Source of the DNA: Bremia lactucae
Lineage: Eukaryota; Oomycota; Peronosporomycetes; Peronosporales; Peronosporaceae
DNA: 64,000 nucleotides
Reading direction: 5' to 3'
NCBI RefSeq assembly: GCF_004359215.1
Contig: NC_090613.1
Span: 7,376,140 to 7,440,139, forward strand
The notes beneath the pieces were generated by a model, which ran no database searches, was not told the origin of the DNA, and saw only the letters and a list, made by a program, of their open reading frames with translations. This document shows, piece by piece, positions 1 through 10,634 of this stretch; position 1 is the stretch's first letter, and every line of letters begins with the position of its first letter. Position numbers and translations under genes: made by a program.

Positions 1-320
1 TCTTAACGTGTAGTGAAATTTCACTACGCGTTTCATCACTGTTATCGATGCGCCTGTCGCTAGACGCACCGTCATCCTCGTTGGAGGGATGTCGCGCTCA
101 ATATATTTGAGCCTACTACCCTCTAGTGACTGGCGACGAATAAAGTTATTCGACGCTCCGCAGTCCACTAGGGCTTTAAGTGACAAATCATTTGTCACTT
201 TCAACTTCAAGGTGATGAGGGATACCTCATCACCAGGTGCAGAGACACATAATGATTGTGTGTCTGGAGCAACTTTTGTCAAGAGATTTGCAAATTCTCT
301 TGAGGTTGCTGGATCAGTAG
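1..320 (-). CDS. Gypsy family A retropepsin, partial
   Basis: A minus-strand open frame running off the window edge encodes the N-terminal half of an aspartic protease. The motif ALVDCGASNNF contains the catalytic Asp in a D-C-G-A-S context, where Ser or Thr is usual at the second position. It is followed by RQSLEGSRLKYIERDIPPTR and a beta-rich stretch typical of Gypsy proteases. The frame has no stop in the visible part. It follows the zinc knuckle after a short frameshifted gap, the normal gag-PR order. Confidence 0.75.
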
Positions 321-332
321 GGCGTTGCGCCC

Positions 333-1455
333 CTACTGACCCCGTCCATTTTTTGGCGGTCCGCCTCGCTGTTGCGATTTCGCAACAACGTCGGATCCGC
401 GACCGTTGCCCTTTTTGGCATACGATCCAAAATTACGTTCAGTACCTTTTGGTGCTGGACGTGGGGCACTACACTCATGAGCGTAATGTCCCAATTTTTG
501 GCAGCGATGGCATTTCTGCGATCGCTTATTATTCGAAAAGCGAGGTTTCTCGCTTTCGACATAGGAAAGGTCCATGGGTTCTGGACCTCCTAGTTCGTGT
601 CGTCTAGGTGGACGATATGATGACGAACTTGCTTGAGCCTGTCTCAAGCTAAAGTCCTCCTGTTCCGCTACGGATATTGCTTCTTCAAGCGTATCCAGTT
701 CCAAGCGGAACAGGTGGGTCTTTACGGGACCATCCGTAAGACCTTGCATGAACACCGTAATCAACGTGTGTTCATGGACTGGGTTATTTGTAATACAACT
801 CGCTAAAAGTAGGATGTGCTGGGCATATGCGTGAACATCACGCTTGCCTTGCTTGAATTTCAGAAGCTCTGAACGAGCTCTGTATCAGCCCTTGGTGGTT
901 CAAACGTCTGTTTGAGTCGGGTTTTAAAAGCCTCTAGTGACCCAAAGATGTATGGGTCGCGGAACTTAAGGCCCAATGCCCAAATTTTGGCACAACCTCC
1001 CAAATTCGATGAGCGAATGCGACTTGCATTTGCTCGTCGACGATGTGACGTGACCTTATGGCATCGTCCAACTCGACAAACCATCTCAGGAGGGAGTCGT
1101 CTTCGACTCCCCTATACTTAGAGATGTCAATCTTTAAAGTTTCGGGACGACGCGTTTGCGCCATCCCTGGTACAGGGGTCTGTACCTTTTGTAACCTCAA
1201 CAGTTCCACCTGTTGAGAGCCTTGCTGATTCAGCAAGGCTACCTTCTCCTTCATCTCGTCAAGCTCATGTTGTATGAACTTGGCGATGGCTGAATGGAGG
1301 GCGTCTCTGTCCAAACCGGACAGCATTGCCAAGATGGCATCGTTATCTACGGTCGAACTCATTCGTTCGACCGCACCCCTTTCTATGTCACTTAGAAAGG
1401 AGTAGCTTTCACGCGAAACGTGATGTGTATTCCCACTATCATCTAACATCTCCAT
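333..1455 (-). pseudogene. gag: Gypsy family A gag, frameshifted
   Basis: This is a retrotransposon capsid/nucleocapsid protein. The N-terminal part (1455 to about 1000) reads openly, with a helical, Gln-rich stretch and the conserved WFVELDD motif. The frame then shifts to one carrying FGSLEAFKTRLKQTFEPPRA, a Ty3-type gag signature, and shifts again before 764. The last part ends with a CCHC zinc knuckle (CHRCQKLGHYAHEC) and a basic GRG-rich tail. Two frameshifts mean no full-length product is made from this copy. Homologous gag copies lie in four other places in the window. Confidence 0.85.
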
Positions 1456-1505
1456 GTTAGATGAAGGAAATGTGGTCCTTGGACGGACTACAAAGTGCTA
1501 CCAGG

Positions 1506-1974
1506 TGTAACGGGGCACTGCGGCTTATACTGCTTCAGTACAAGTCCGCTTCGCACTGCTTCAGTTGCAAGTGGTGCCTTACGTTATTTCACGTACACTA
1601 GTACGTGCAGAGGAACACTTCTCTTTAAGGCAACTAGCTTAAAGAGGGTTAAATGAAAAATGTATTAATATAAGTAAGTTTCTCTTTTTTCTATCTGTTA
1701 ACGCTAACTTAATTATGAACTAATACCTAAAATGCAATTGAAATCTTATATTATCTTATCTTATCTTATCTTATCTTATCTGTCTCTCTCTTTTGTTTAC
1801 ATCTACAGTTGATTAGTCTGGGATAAATAGATATAATGGCCTATACCAATTTATGGATAAGAATTCTGAACATTACTATAGAAAGTAATATCCTTAAAAA
1901 TTTCTACCTTTTAGATAATATATTAATTAACAACCTTTGAGTGTTAATTTCATGTAACGAAACACCCTGTTACA
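1506..1974 (-). repeat. 5' LTR of Gypsy A1 with expanded TTATC microsatellite
   Basis: The repeat is bounded by inverted termini TGTAAC and GTTACA and aligns throughout with LTRs at 4766, 11400, 29960, 55523 and 62656. It lies directly upstream, in element sense, of the primer-binding site and gag. It holds six perfect TTATC units at 1751-1780 that are not expanded in the other LTR copies. Confidence 0.9.
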
Positions 1975-2255
1975 CTTTGCGTGTATTATTTCTATCATAG
2001 GTTTGTCGAGATGAAGGAAATGGGAAGTTTGCATTCCCGAACTAATATTATTTGTATGTAACATGAAAGGTACACATGTGTGATGCGAGACAATTAATAC
2101 AATAAGGGATGACGCTTCAAAACAAGTGATTTAGCATTGTGTCACGGGCCCGTTGCATAATTAATATTACCTATAAGAGGATTACAAGGAACAATAATTA
2201 GTATTATTTTTAGGGAACATTTTGGTTAGCGGCACCACACAAATACGGTTATTTT

Positions 2256-2323
2256 AAATTTTTATACTGATCGGTCAATATTAAATATCAATATTTTATA
2301 TTGACCGATCAGAATAAAAATTT
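2256..2323. repeat. 26-bp perfect-but-one inverted repeat (hairpin)
   Basis: Arms 2256-2281 and 2298-2323 are reverse complements at 25 of 26 positions, separated by a 16-bp AT-rich loop. The core reads CTGATCGGTCAATAT. It overlaps the degenerate 3' end of the Tudor-SN remnant. It could be a small foldback element, a transposon terminal repeat or a chance product of inverted duplication. Confidence 0.8.
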
Positions 2324-2901
2324 GACACCCTTCGATACTTTATCTTCGCTTCCCTTTGCTCTATTTGACAGGATCGCCGTCACAGTTATTTGATTTCCGT
2401 AGTCAACGAAGTGGACACGAGCAGAGCCATCCAAAAACACATGCTCTACTTTGGCACGATTCCAGGTAAAGCCGTTGCCGTCATCGAATACGGCAGCACA
2501 CAAGCGTTGGGAGAAAGTCTTATTGCTAAGACCGTGTGTTCATGTAAGCAATTTCATCTTTCTTCCATATTGGCACAGTTGCGGTCTCCAACGTTTTGAA
2601 ATTAAACGTGCCCCATTGACAATTTCTGACAGCTTGACGCGCGATATTATATCGTCTTCTATCTTCACCGGGGTCCCGCGAGGAGACTGGGCCTTGGCTT
2701 AAGCCTCGTAAGTAGCCCGGTATTTCGCTCTTTGGCACGCTTTTCGGCACGCTGAAGCACATTGCCAAGGGCAGTACGCTCGACACTGATTGAATCGACC
2801 CTTTCAAGTCCTTTGTCGAGCAAACGCACGCAGTAATTGTGCTGGTTATCGCGCAGAGGCTTACCCGCGTTACTGGGAAGTACCACAGGCATTACCACCA
2901 C
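2309..2901 (-). pseudogene. Tudor-SN (SND1-like) C-terminal remnant
   Basis: Two minus-strand segments in different frames resemble the last nuclease-like domain and the Tudor domain of Tudor staphylococcal nuclease, an RNA-binding RISC and splicing cofactor. The upstream piece (2901 to about 2690) contains VRLLDKGLERVDSISVERT and QRAEKRAKERNTGL, the usual end of an SN-fold repeat. The downstream piece (2503-2309) contains CAAVFDD, WNRAKVEHV, ARVHFVDYGNQ, the Tudor aromatic-cage pattern. The middle (2530-2690) is scrambled and the 3' end dissolves into an AT-rich hairpin. There is no intact start or frame. The identification rests on motifs, not alignment. Confidence 0.65.
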
Positions 2902-3722
2902 GGTCCATGTCTTCGATCGCGACCATGAATACCCGCTGCATGACGCTACGCTTGATAACTCCTAACCAAGCGGCTCAGCAGGTTGCAGAATCATCCCGTG
3001 AGCTCGGTGGCGAGCAGGTTAGGCATTCAATGCCGGCAAACACAAAATTATTTGGCAATTTTCCTAGAAGTATAGAGCTTGACGCGTGTAGCTGAGAATC
3101 TGACTTTTTTCACCTGCAAGTGAATTCAGTGTCATTTATGATAGGAGGATAGTGTAAAAGAATTCTCGAGGTCAGTAGAAAAAAAGAGAAAGCGCTAAAG
3201 TCAGGGTTGCTCAGCTATCCATATGGGGTCGAGTGGCTGCACGGCCAAAAGCATCCTTATTATGACTATCTACTTAACCTTCTCATCATAAGCTGGCATG
3301 TCCATGCCAAAGGAGTGAACTGAGTCGTCACGTAACTATATCCTGACACAATCCGAGCGCTCCGAATAATTAACAAATTTTTCAGACAACCTTTTTTATT
3401 TTCTAGTTGTCAACCGCTTTTTTGCAAGATATTTGTACGATAGGTGCTCTGAAAGTCGCTAAATGGAAAATCACCCATGCATCTCCCTTATCCTGAAGAA
3501 GTGATGAACACATAGATATTGATGTTTACTAATATTTGTTTAATTCCTGGTGTATTTAACTTGCAATAGCTTAAAGTTTTGACATTAACCTCTCTGTTGA
3601 ACATTAAATAATGGTTCACAGAAAGAAAAGACTATGTCATGACGGCCCTGATTTACTGCGGATGCATAACTTTCATAATCACAATCAAAGCACCTTAACT
3701 GCAACTACGGCGCGCATCTCTT
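2902..3722. other. Intergenic, no gene recognised
   Basis: No supported coding frame, LTR match or RNA gene was found here. Short open frames lack family motifs and plausible composition. Confidence 0.5.
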
Positions 3723-4547
3723 TTACGTCATACACGATATCGCGGTCAACACGCATGTGAGTGCGAACACGGTGTGCATAGGAGCCTTCACCGCGATTAC
3801 AGCATTTGTTCCGCCGGTTTCTCCCAACGAATCGCTGCTATTGGTAGAAGTAGTTTCTGGTACAAAAGCCTGAGCAGCAGCGCTGAGTGCAGTGATGCTC
3901 TCACCATCCGCGCATGCAGTGTTCTGGCAAATGGTATTGTTCACAAGGTAACGCGGCTCGAGTTTCACGTTGTTCAGATACTTCACTCTGTTGGCCGCGG
4001 ATGCAAAGTAAATTTTCTGACCGTTGCTAAGACATACGTATTGGTAGTTGGACGTATTGACATTGTCGCCTGTGAGGGGATCTTTGATGCCGTTCGTGCA
4101 CTCGTCGCACGAGCTGCGACATTCAGCATAGTTGGTAGCGTCAGATGGGTTGACAATAAATTCTGCAATGTTGGCGGCTAGGTAAGCCGTGTCAGTCAGG
4201 TCAAAGCCATAGTCACCGAAGGAGCGCGCCGCCATACCGCATGTGTAAATGATCTGGCCATTTACAAATCCAACATGGTTGAGGTTGTTGTAACCCATAT
4301 TCATCGTAGACATACCACAAACGGGGCACCTATAATCGTCATCCGACAAATTATTATTAATTGCGGAGGACTGCATGTCCATGGTTGAATTCGACATTTC
4401 AGACGTAATCATGTCCATACTGGAGTGATTGATTGACGTATCCGTCTGGAGACCGCGCATGACACGAGTGTGATGAATACGGTGCGCGGAACTCACAGCA
4501 GCGGCGGCGATGGCGATGATTATAGTAGAAGTGAAGAAGGGCATCAT
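3723..4547 (-). CDS. Secreted protein with two YHS-like cysteine modules
   Basis: This intact 274-residue frame starts with an ATG close behind a core-promoter-like motif. Residues 1-21 form a classical signal peptide. A Met/Ser/Asn-rich linker follows. Two related modules come next: residues 72-132 with CPVCGM and GQIIYTCG, and residues 144-204 with CDEC and GQKIYFAS ending EPRYLVNN. The pattern C-x2-C, then NGQxIY with a small-residue turn, is like YHS/TRASH metal-binding domains. Residues about 258-274 are hydrophobic after a Ser/Thr-rich stretch, which suggests a GPI signal. It would act at the cell surface or outside the cell, perhaps binding a metal; that role is inferred. No RxLR motif is present. 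The gene stands alone between repeats and uses no intron. Confidence 0.75.
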   Translation of the reverse strand: MMPFFTSTIIIAIAAAAVSSAHRIHHTRVMRGLQTDTSINHSSMDMITSEMSNSTMDMQSSAINNNLSDDDYRCPVCGMSTMNMGYNNLNHVGFVNGQIIYTCGMAARSFGDYGFDLTDTAYLAANIAEFIVNPSDATNYAECRSSCDECTNGIKDPLTGDNVNTSNYQYVCLSNGQKIYFASAANRVKYLNNVKLEPRYLVNNTICQNTACADGESITALSAAAQAFVPETTSTNSSDSLGETGGTNAVIAVKAPMHTVFALTCVLTAISCMT

Positions 4548-4554
4548 GTTCGGG

Positions 4555-4575
4555 AGTTAAACGGAAAATGATTGG
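4555..4575 (-). promoter_or_regulatory. Oomycete Inr/FPR-like core promoter
   Basis: On the minus strand the motif CCAATCATTTTCCGTTTAAC lies about 10-30 bp before the ATG at 4547. It resembles the oomycete initiator (TCATTYY) joined to the flanking promoter region (CAWTTT-like). Such placement gives a very short 5' leader, as is common in oomycetes. Confidence 0.5.
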
Positions 4576-4765
4576 TAAAGTTGCGAAAAGGATGCCACGA
4601 TGTAAGTTGCAGTAAGGTAAGCAAATCAAAAATGGCAAATTCATGGCTGCCCTTAGCTCAATCGCAATATAGGTTTCATGCTATGTTACACATCCATCAA
4701 CATCTGAGATTTAACACACGAGTGGCCAGAAAATTTGGATTCTTCTTTAAAGCAATTATTAATTC

Positions 4766-5204
4766 ACTCACCCGGTGTATCGTTACATGAGATTAATACT
4801 TAAAAATTATTAATTAATATATTATCTAAAAGGTAGAGAATACTTGGAAAATATTACTTTACATAGTAATATTCGGAAAGCTTATCCATTGGTAGATATA
4901 GGTCATTATATCTACTTGCTCCGCGGTCCAGTCAGTGCTGGACGCGCGCAAAGAGAGAGACAGATAAGACTTTATTTCATGTTTTGTATTAGTTTATAAT
5001 TAAGTTGGTATTCAATAGATAGAAACAGAAGAGCTTAATTAAATTAAATACAGTTTACTTTTAACCCTCTTTAAAGCAGCGTTTTAAAGGGACTCTTCCT
5101 CTGCACGTACAAGTGTACGTGAAGTGACGTGAGGCACCACTCGCACTGAAGCAGTGCGAAGTGGACTTATACTGAACAGTACAAGTCGGCAGTGCCCCGT
5201 TACA
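4766..5204 (+). repeat. Solo LTR, Gypsy family A
   Basis: It aligns with the A LTR from the GGTGTATCGTTACATG segment through to the terminal CCCCGTTACA. The first few bases have lost the TGTAAC terminus. No gag or primer-binding site follows, so this is a solo LTR left by LTR-LTR recombination. The flanks share a 12-bp string (attcactcaccc) at 4762-4773 and 5217-5228. Confidence 0.85.
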
Positions 5205-6049
5205 CTCTTGGTCGTTATTCACTCACCCCCTCCCCTAATTCATTAACTAAAAATAGCAAGAATCATTAGTAGTCATCACTCACCACTCACCTGTACATCA
5301 CGCGCGGTGACTCCCTTTCAACTACACCTCGTCACAAACACACTATAAATTGAACCCAACTTACCAACCACCACAAACTGCTGAATAAATCAAAATGAAA
5401 AGGAGAAGTATGGCTTTCGTTTCGCAAACTCAGATTCTAAATTGTACTTAAACTTCTGAAATGAATCTTAAACACAGACGAGTTGATTGAATAGGACTAC
5501 ATATCACATGGTGGTGGTGGTGCTGGGTGTATATTATGTAGCAGGCCGAGCGCGGCCTTCAATGCAAGTATACCCTCTCTATTGCATCCAGAACCAGTAC
5601 TTCAAGTTGCGCGTTGGAGGCTATTTGTGGAATGTTCTGTGTGTGCGGCGACCTTTTGAACAATTAAGTATCAAAGCCTTGATTGCGCCATATTTTATAT
5701 TCCAACACGTCTAGTATGTAAGAATACTAATGCATAACCTTCAGCTAATCCTTGCTAATCGGACCCTTCCCCCTTTTCCTCACGTGTATCTCATATTTGA
5801 AAAAAATCTCACATAAATTTTATATTTAAATAAAAAAAGTTTGCACACACCTCCCACCGCACCCCAGATTCCGTCTAATATAATCCGTTGGAAATTGACA
5901 TTGAAATTGGTGCGTGTGGAGACTGGAAAAGATTTCCTTAGTGCGATGCGCGGCGTGTTTCCGACATATCGAGGAGCATGATCATGCAAGTGCTTAGGCT
6001 AGAACGATTGGTGGACCCTTTAACCTTTTCTTTAATACACCCCCCTTTT
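5205..6049. other. Intergenic, no gene recognised
   Basis: AT-rich sequence without supported coding frames, LTR similarity or structured RNA. Short frames such as 5487-5714 have no recognisable features. Confidence 0.5.
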
Positions 6050-8700
6050 TACCTTTGACAACTACCGGCGGTCTGAAGGCCGTCTATGCGTCAAGCTTGT
6101 CTGTCCAATATGTTACGAGCCCAACAGGATCGAACGATGGTGACACTGCCGCCCGAGGTCATGCTTCATCGCGAAGTGCTGCGCTGAGACGCGGGCGAAT
6201 TGGTGAGGTAGATAATATGAGGAAAACGTTGTGTACGTTGCTGCGCGCAACGGAGATGAATATTCGGTGGGCATGGGAGTTAAGGAGCAACGCACCGAAG
6301 ACAGTGAGATGTTACAGCTAACGAGTGGGTTGATGAAATGATCGGATCGCTTGGAAGAATCACAAAGCAAGATCAAGGACAGCTTTCTGGAGGCAATGTG
6401 TAAACAAGACTTTGGAAGATGTTCAGATGTCAACAAGAGACAGTTTCTTTACGTCAGGACTGGGGCGTGGGCCACGAATATGATACGATGCACTGAGTGG
6501 GTCACCTCAAATGAACAAGGCAGATAGGCCTGCGGAGCCGCCAGGATACATTGGACACCGGCAACACGATTATGAATTGCCACGGTAGCGGTTGGAAAAA
6601 GTTTACGCCGCCGCCGTAAACGATCACCAGGCTGTTCCACTAGTGTATCACCACAACATGAACGATGATAGAAGACCAGCATAGCATATGGAGCAGTTTG
6701 TGAGGTACCTTGACGTATGGCAGAAATAGCTTGGAATTCGTTTGTTTGATGGAGCAAAACTGTACGAAGGCCTTGGCTCGGGATTTCTGGAGTGGGGGCG
6801 TCGTTTCGAAAGACAGGTGGATATGGCCCAATCAGCCTGTGGTTTTATATGGCCGGAAGACGTTAAAGTTAATCTTCTTGGACACTATCTCCGAGGCATG
6901 GCCGAGCGTTACTATCATAAGCAACTGGAAACTTGGCGGAATCGATGCCCACCCTTCAATACACAATCAAGAAAAGGTTTGAGGCATTAAAAACATATCA
7001 CTCCGGCACAATCGATGATTCTATTTACAAAGCCGAACGACGCGAGGAAAACATGGACTGAAGATTTTCTCCGTCTAATGGCTGTGGCGGAAGTGTCGGA
7101 AGGAGCTGTAGAATACCTGGTCCTTAACATCATAGTGCAACACGCATCAGAAGACACGAGGGCAGTCTGATGGCGAAGGTAGATGGTCAAAGGACAAATT
7201 ATTTGCAGCAAGCTGAAGAGCTGGCTCATTTTGACCAAGCTTGAGAATGCGTGACAATAAAACAAGCGTCAAGAGGTGTTGCGATCGTTACCCGAGAGCC
7301 GCGATTTATTGAGACTCGAAGGTGTCATGAATGTAACGAGGTTGGACATTTAAGCCAGATGTGTCCTAATCGCAACAGTGAAGTATTAAAAGGAAACGCA
7401 AACCTTACGCTGGCGATATCAGCACAGGGAGTTTCCTCTGATGACTGGTGGATATTGGATAGTGATTCAAGCCGTCATTTATGCAGCGATGAATCGTAGT
7501 TGCAAGACGTTAAAGACGTCACAGGCGTGTGAATCAGCATTATGATAAAAGAGCTTATGATCAGCAAAGTGGAAAATGTGACACGGCAAGTATCTGCGGA
7601 TGGCAAGACATACACTGTAAAGCTTACCGAAGTGTATGTCGCGGTCGGACTTGCTCACAGTTTGGTTTCGTATGAGAAATGGGATGCTTAAGGGTATGTA
7701 CTAGGTCGTCGTGGAACACAGCGTGTACTCGAGTCACGTAATGGAAAAATGTGTGATTTGTAACGTGCTATCGCAAAGAGTACTTATTGTTCAGGCCACT
7801 GTTATACAAACACGGCAGCAACCTCGCGATTAAATTTTAGCGGCACTTGTGAAAAACGTCGAGTCACATCCTAATACCCACGACGAACCTCAACGGGTTG
7901 CGCTATATGATTTCTATCTAAGTCTAGGCCACTTACTATGGTGCCATCGAGAGACTGGCTCAAAATTCGGAGTCGAAAATCACTCTGACCGATCGGGCAC
8001 GTGTCAACTGTTCGACATGTGGCACAGCAAACATAGCCGAAATCGACAGCCTACTCAAGGTACTGGGGCAAACTTTCCCATCGACCGAATTGGCGGGATA
8101 TTTGCTCGGAGTGTGAAAGTCCGATGACGCCAAGAGACAGACTAGGGACTCGCTACATGAGCAACTTTGTGATTTAAGATTTTTCTCGCACTAAGGGTTA
8201 AGCGGCTAAATCATTTGATATTTTTAAGGTTCTTCGAGACTCGTTTTAATTGTCAAGTTCACGTCTGGCGTATCGACTCGGTTGGTGAATACGCGAATGT
8301 CGATTTGTTTTGTCAAAAATTCTTGTGTCTCGTCAGCGTAGTGAGGAAAGAAATTAAGCTAGAAATGGGAAGGCGGAACGTATGCACCGTACTATTATGA
8401 ATACCGCACGGTGCATGACTTTTTTCAGCGGTTTGCCGCTTAGGTTTTGGTGGGATGTAGTTCAATACGCTATATACGTGTTAAATCGGAGGCTGACTAA
8501 TGCTAATACTGGTAAAGCATCCGATTGAGATTCTGAAAAATGTTCCACCAGCCTTGAACGCGATTGTGGTATGTGGTTCTCCGTGCTCGGTGTACCGAGA
8601 CCCGAAAAAGAGCAATTTTGCGAAGTGTGCACAACGTGTTCTTATTGTTGGGATTGGTTTTGTCACTAAAGGCTATCAAGTATTTTTGCCCAAGGATCGC
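6050..8700 (+). mobile_element. Copia remnant (Copia-1), 3' half replaced by Gypsy
   Basis: Broken plus-strand pieces follow Copia order. Gag capsid pieces are at about 6700-7060 ([23 protein letters not shown]). The CCHC knuckle is at about 7320-7365 (CHECNEVGHLSQMC) and the protease start at 7447-7475 (WWILDSDSSRHL). Integrase pieces lie at about 7850-8100, 8215-8300 and 8420-8690 (FNCQVHVWRIDS, NCSTCG-like zinc-binding part, PCSVYRDPKK). Many frameshifts and stops interrupt it. The protease motif is DSD where DSG is expected. No LTR was found. The reverse transcriptase half is absent, because the sequence switches to a Gypsy integrase at about 8700. Confidence 0.8.
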
Positions 8701-8886
8701 ATTTTACCCCGTGAACTAATCTCAGATCAAGACCCTACATTCACGGCAGAAATTTGGCAAACTGTGACCAAATCACTAGGAACGCAGTTGAAAATATCAG
8801 CATCTGATCAGCCTGAAACAGATGGTCAGACGGACCGTGCAAATCGTATCCTCGAAGGATGCTTAGCGAATACGTCCACTCTCTAA
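8500..8886 (+). pseudogene. Chimeric Copia integrase / Gypsy integrase open frame
   Basis: This 128-codon frame begins inside the Copia integrase C-terminal region (PCSVYRDPKKSNFAKCAQRV, then GYQVFLPKDR). It continues without a stop into the core of a Gypsy integrase (ELISDQDPTFTAEIWQTVTK, then DQPETDGQTDRANRILE, with the second Asp and the Glu of the DDE triad). The join is at about 8695-8705. Neither half is a full domain, so no working enzyme is expected. It may have arisen by template switching during reverse transcription or by end joining. Confidence 0.75.
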
Positions 8887-9699
8887 CGAGTTGGAGCGAG
8901 CTCGTGCCGATAGTACAATTTGCCATCAACAATTCAGTGCATGCTTCTACAAAGTTACACCATTTTTCGTAAGCGGCTTACGCCACCCACATATGCCCAC
9001 CTTGTCTGAGAGTGATCTGAGAGTGATTCTTATTCGGGGGGGGGCTCGCTCGAGCAAAGACCCCTTAGCTCTTGCTCATCACGCATTAGCACAAGGTCGA
9101 TGCGATGGATACCAATGTTGCTTTAATCAACAAAGAAGTGGCAAACTCAGTAAGGACAATAATGCCAGTGCTGATTTTAATAACAACGCTGAAAGACTCA
9201 GCGTCGAAAATAATGATACCAGTAAGAGCGATAATGCTCTCACTTAAGAGCAGACTGACATCTCCGCAGTGCGAACTGGTCGCATTAAAAATAAAAATAA
9301 AATCGAGTCAGCAGGCCGTTTCCTGCTGGCTAAAGAAGTAGTGGTCAGTTTCATTCCGAATTTTATCGTTGATGTGGTGGACTGACAGAAACGGAACTCT
9401 GTCAAAAATGGAAGAGCAAACATACTATCATTTACTGTTATTGACCTAGTCCTACTATCTACGGCAAACCTACCAAAACATGTAGTGACAATTGTTGGCA
9501 GGAACAAATTACTGCCCATGTATATCGGCCCGTTTCGTATACGACATCGCCAAGGCAACGCGTACACAACCGAGCTGCCTCGACGTATGCGTTCGCATCC
9601 TACGTTTTATGTTAAGCGTCTCCGCCCGTACCATCCGTACGAGGCTTCTTTCGAATATGGATAACCCGGAGCAATCTAAGGCATCTCCCGAAGCCTGAT

Positions 9700-9900
9700 G
9701 GTCTCGAGCTAAAGCACGGTAGTCTCGGGAAAGAGTCTGGTTCTCACGAACCAGACGATCCACTACATCCTAGAAGGATGAGATCTTTTGACGAGCTGTC
9801 ACCAGCTGTATGCGTCCTTTCGTTTACCAGTTGATTGGTCGCAGCTTGCGCACAATTCTTTATTGGTCACAAGAAACATTATCGACCGTCGTCGTTAACT
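9700..9900 (-). other. Antisense coiled-coil-like segment inside Gypsy B1
   Basis: Read on the minus strand this segment gives SRRREL near 9900 and DVVDRLVRENQTLSRDYRAL near 9720-9770, a heptad-like charged helix broken by two or three stops. The same string, largely intact, is at 27386-27640 (DVVERLVRENKFSSR). It lies between the integrase C-terminus and the chromodomain, antisense to pol. It may be part of an antisense gene or a by-product of sense coding. Confidence 0.4.
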
Positions 9901-10346
9901 CGCGGCGACGGGATTGCTCGTTATCAAGTCCTCTCTTAAAAAACAAAGGATGTGATCCAAATCACGATGACTCGTACTGGACGAACGAGGTGAACCCGAT
10001 TTTTCCTCCCCCTCCACATCCATTGGCGGATTTGAGTGGTGTAAAGCGTTTTCTTGTTGAATGCTTCTCGAACCACCGCGAGGTGAAAGGGGTTCGAACA
10101 AGTTATCTTGTCCGTTGGCGAGGATATCCACCCTCGCATGACTGTTGGAAACCTCGCTCCCAACTGATGATGGACGTTCCGGGTAGTACGACTAGACCCA
10201 TCCTCTTCGACAGAGGGTCCATAAGAGAACGAGCGCTTCCCGCGCTTGTAAAAGGATTGGAGATTCTCAATTGGTTCGCGCATCTCACAAGAGATGCGCG
10301 TCCTCCAATGAGGGTCTTTAAGGGGGTCTGCCTCCTTAGGACATGA
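9810..10346 (+). CDS. Gypsy B chromodomain-containing pol C-terminus
   Basis: The frame includes PIFPPPPHPLADLSG, then KRFLVECFSNHREVKGVRTS and YLVRWRGYPPSHDCWKPRSQL, a clear chromodomain with the aromatic and WExR-like tail altered to WKPR. Chromodomains at the end of integrase steer chromovirus insertion to marked chromatin. The first listed codon is not a real start, because this is a 3' fragment of pol. Upstream GPY/F lies in another frame, so the copy is broken. Confidence 0.75.
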   Translation: MRPFVYQLIGRSLRTILYWSQETLSTVVVNSRRRDCSLSSPLLKNKGCDPNHDDSYWTNEVNPIFPPPPHPLADLSGVKRFLVECFSNHREVKGVRTSYLVRWRGYPPSHDCWKPRSQLMMDVPGSTTRPILFDRGSIRERALPALVKGLEILNWFAHLTRDARPPMRVFKGVCLLRT

Positions 10347-10634
10347 GCTGCACCCTTAAGGACATGAGCTTCCCTACGAGAGGCAACGTATCCCTGCCTC
10401 TCTAGACAAACGGTGCAGCTTGTAGCGTGCACCGACTACGGTCTGTTTTTTTGAGCCGTTTACGGAAAGCATCCAGTTTGTCAAGCCTGACCTCGCGGCC
10501 TATGCTTTGCACATTCAGTACGAATGAGTGACAACCTTTTTCCACTTACAAGTTTACCACCGATGTCGGAAAAAGGTATCGATGATGAATTCAATTTCGT
10601 CCTCACTAGGCTTAGATGATCGTTCGTCTTACCT

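Larger units (their letters stand above)
1..1974 (-). mobile_element. Gypsy family A element A1, left-truncated by window edge
   Basis: Reading on the minus strand the order is LTR (1974-1506), primer-binding site, gag (1455 to about 333) and the start of a retropepsin (about 320-1), after which the window ends. The family is recognised by its shared LTR and gag, also seen at 27313-30392, 55523-62100 and 62656-64000. The sequence TGGTAGCA lies two bases inside the LTR and matches the 3' end of eukaryotic initiator tRNA-Met. Gag carries two frameshifts, so this copy is probably inactive, although its protease frame is open. Confidence 0.9.

Noticed and set aside
1740..1790. CRISPR-like array of TTATC repeats
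   Set aside because: Five-base units without spacers: a simple microsatellite.
3723..4547. RxLR effector reading of the secreted protein
   Set aside because: There is RVMR near residue 28 but no RxLR or EER, and cysteine-rich modules with a hydrophobic tail argue for a surface protein.
5487..5714. 75-codon frame with a hydrophobic start
   Set aside because: No signal-peptide cleavage context, no homologue recognised, and the surrounding sequence is non-coding in character.
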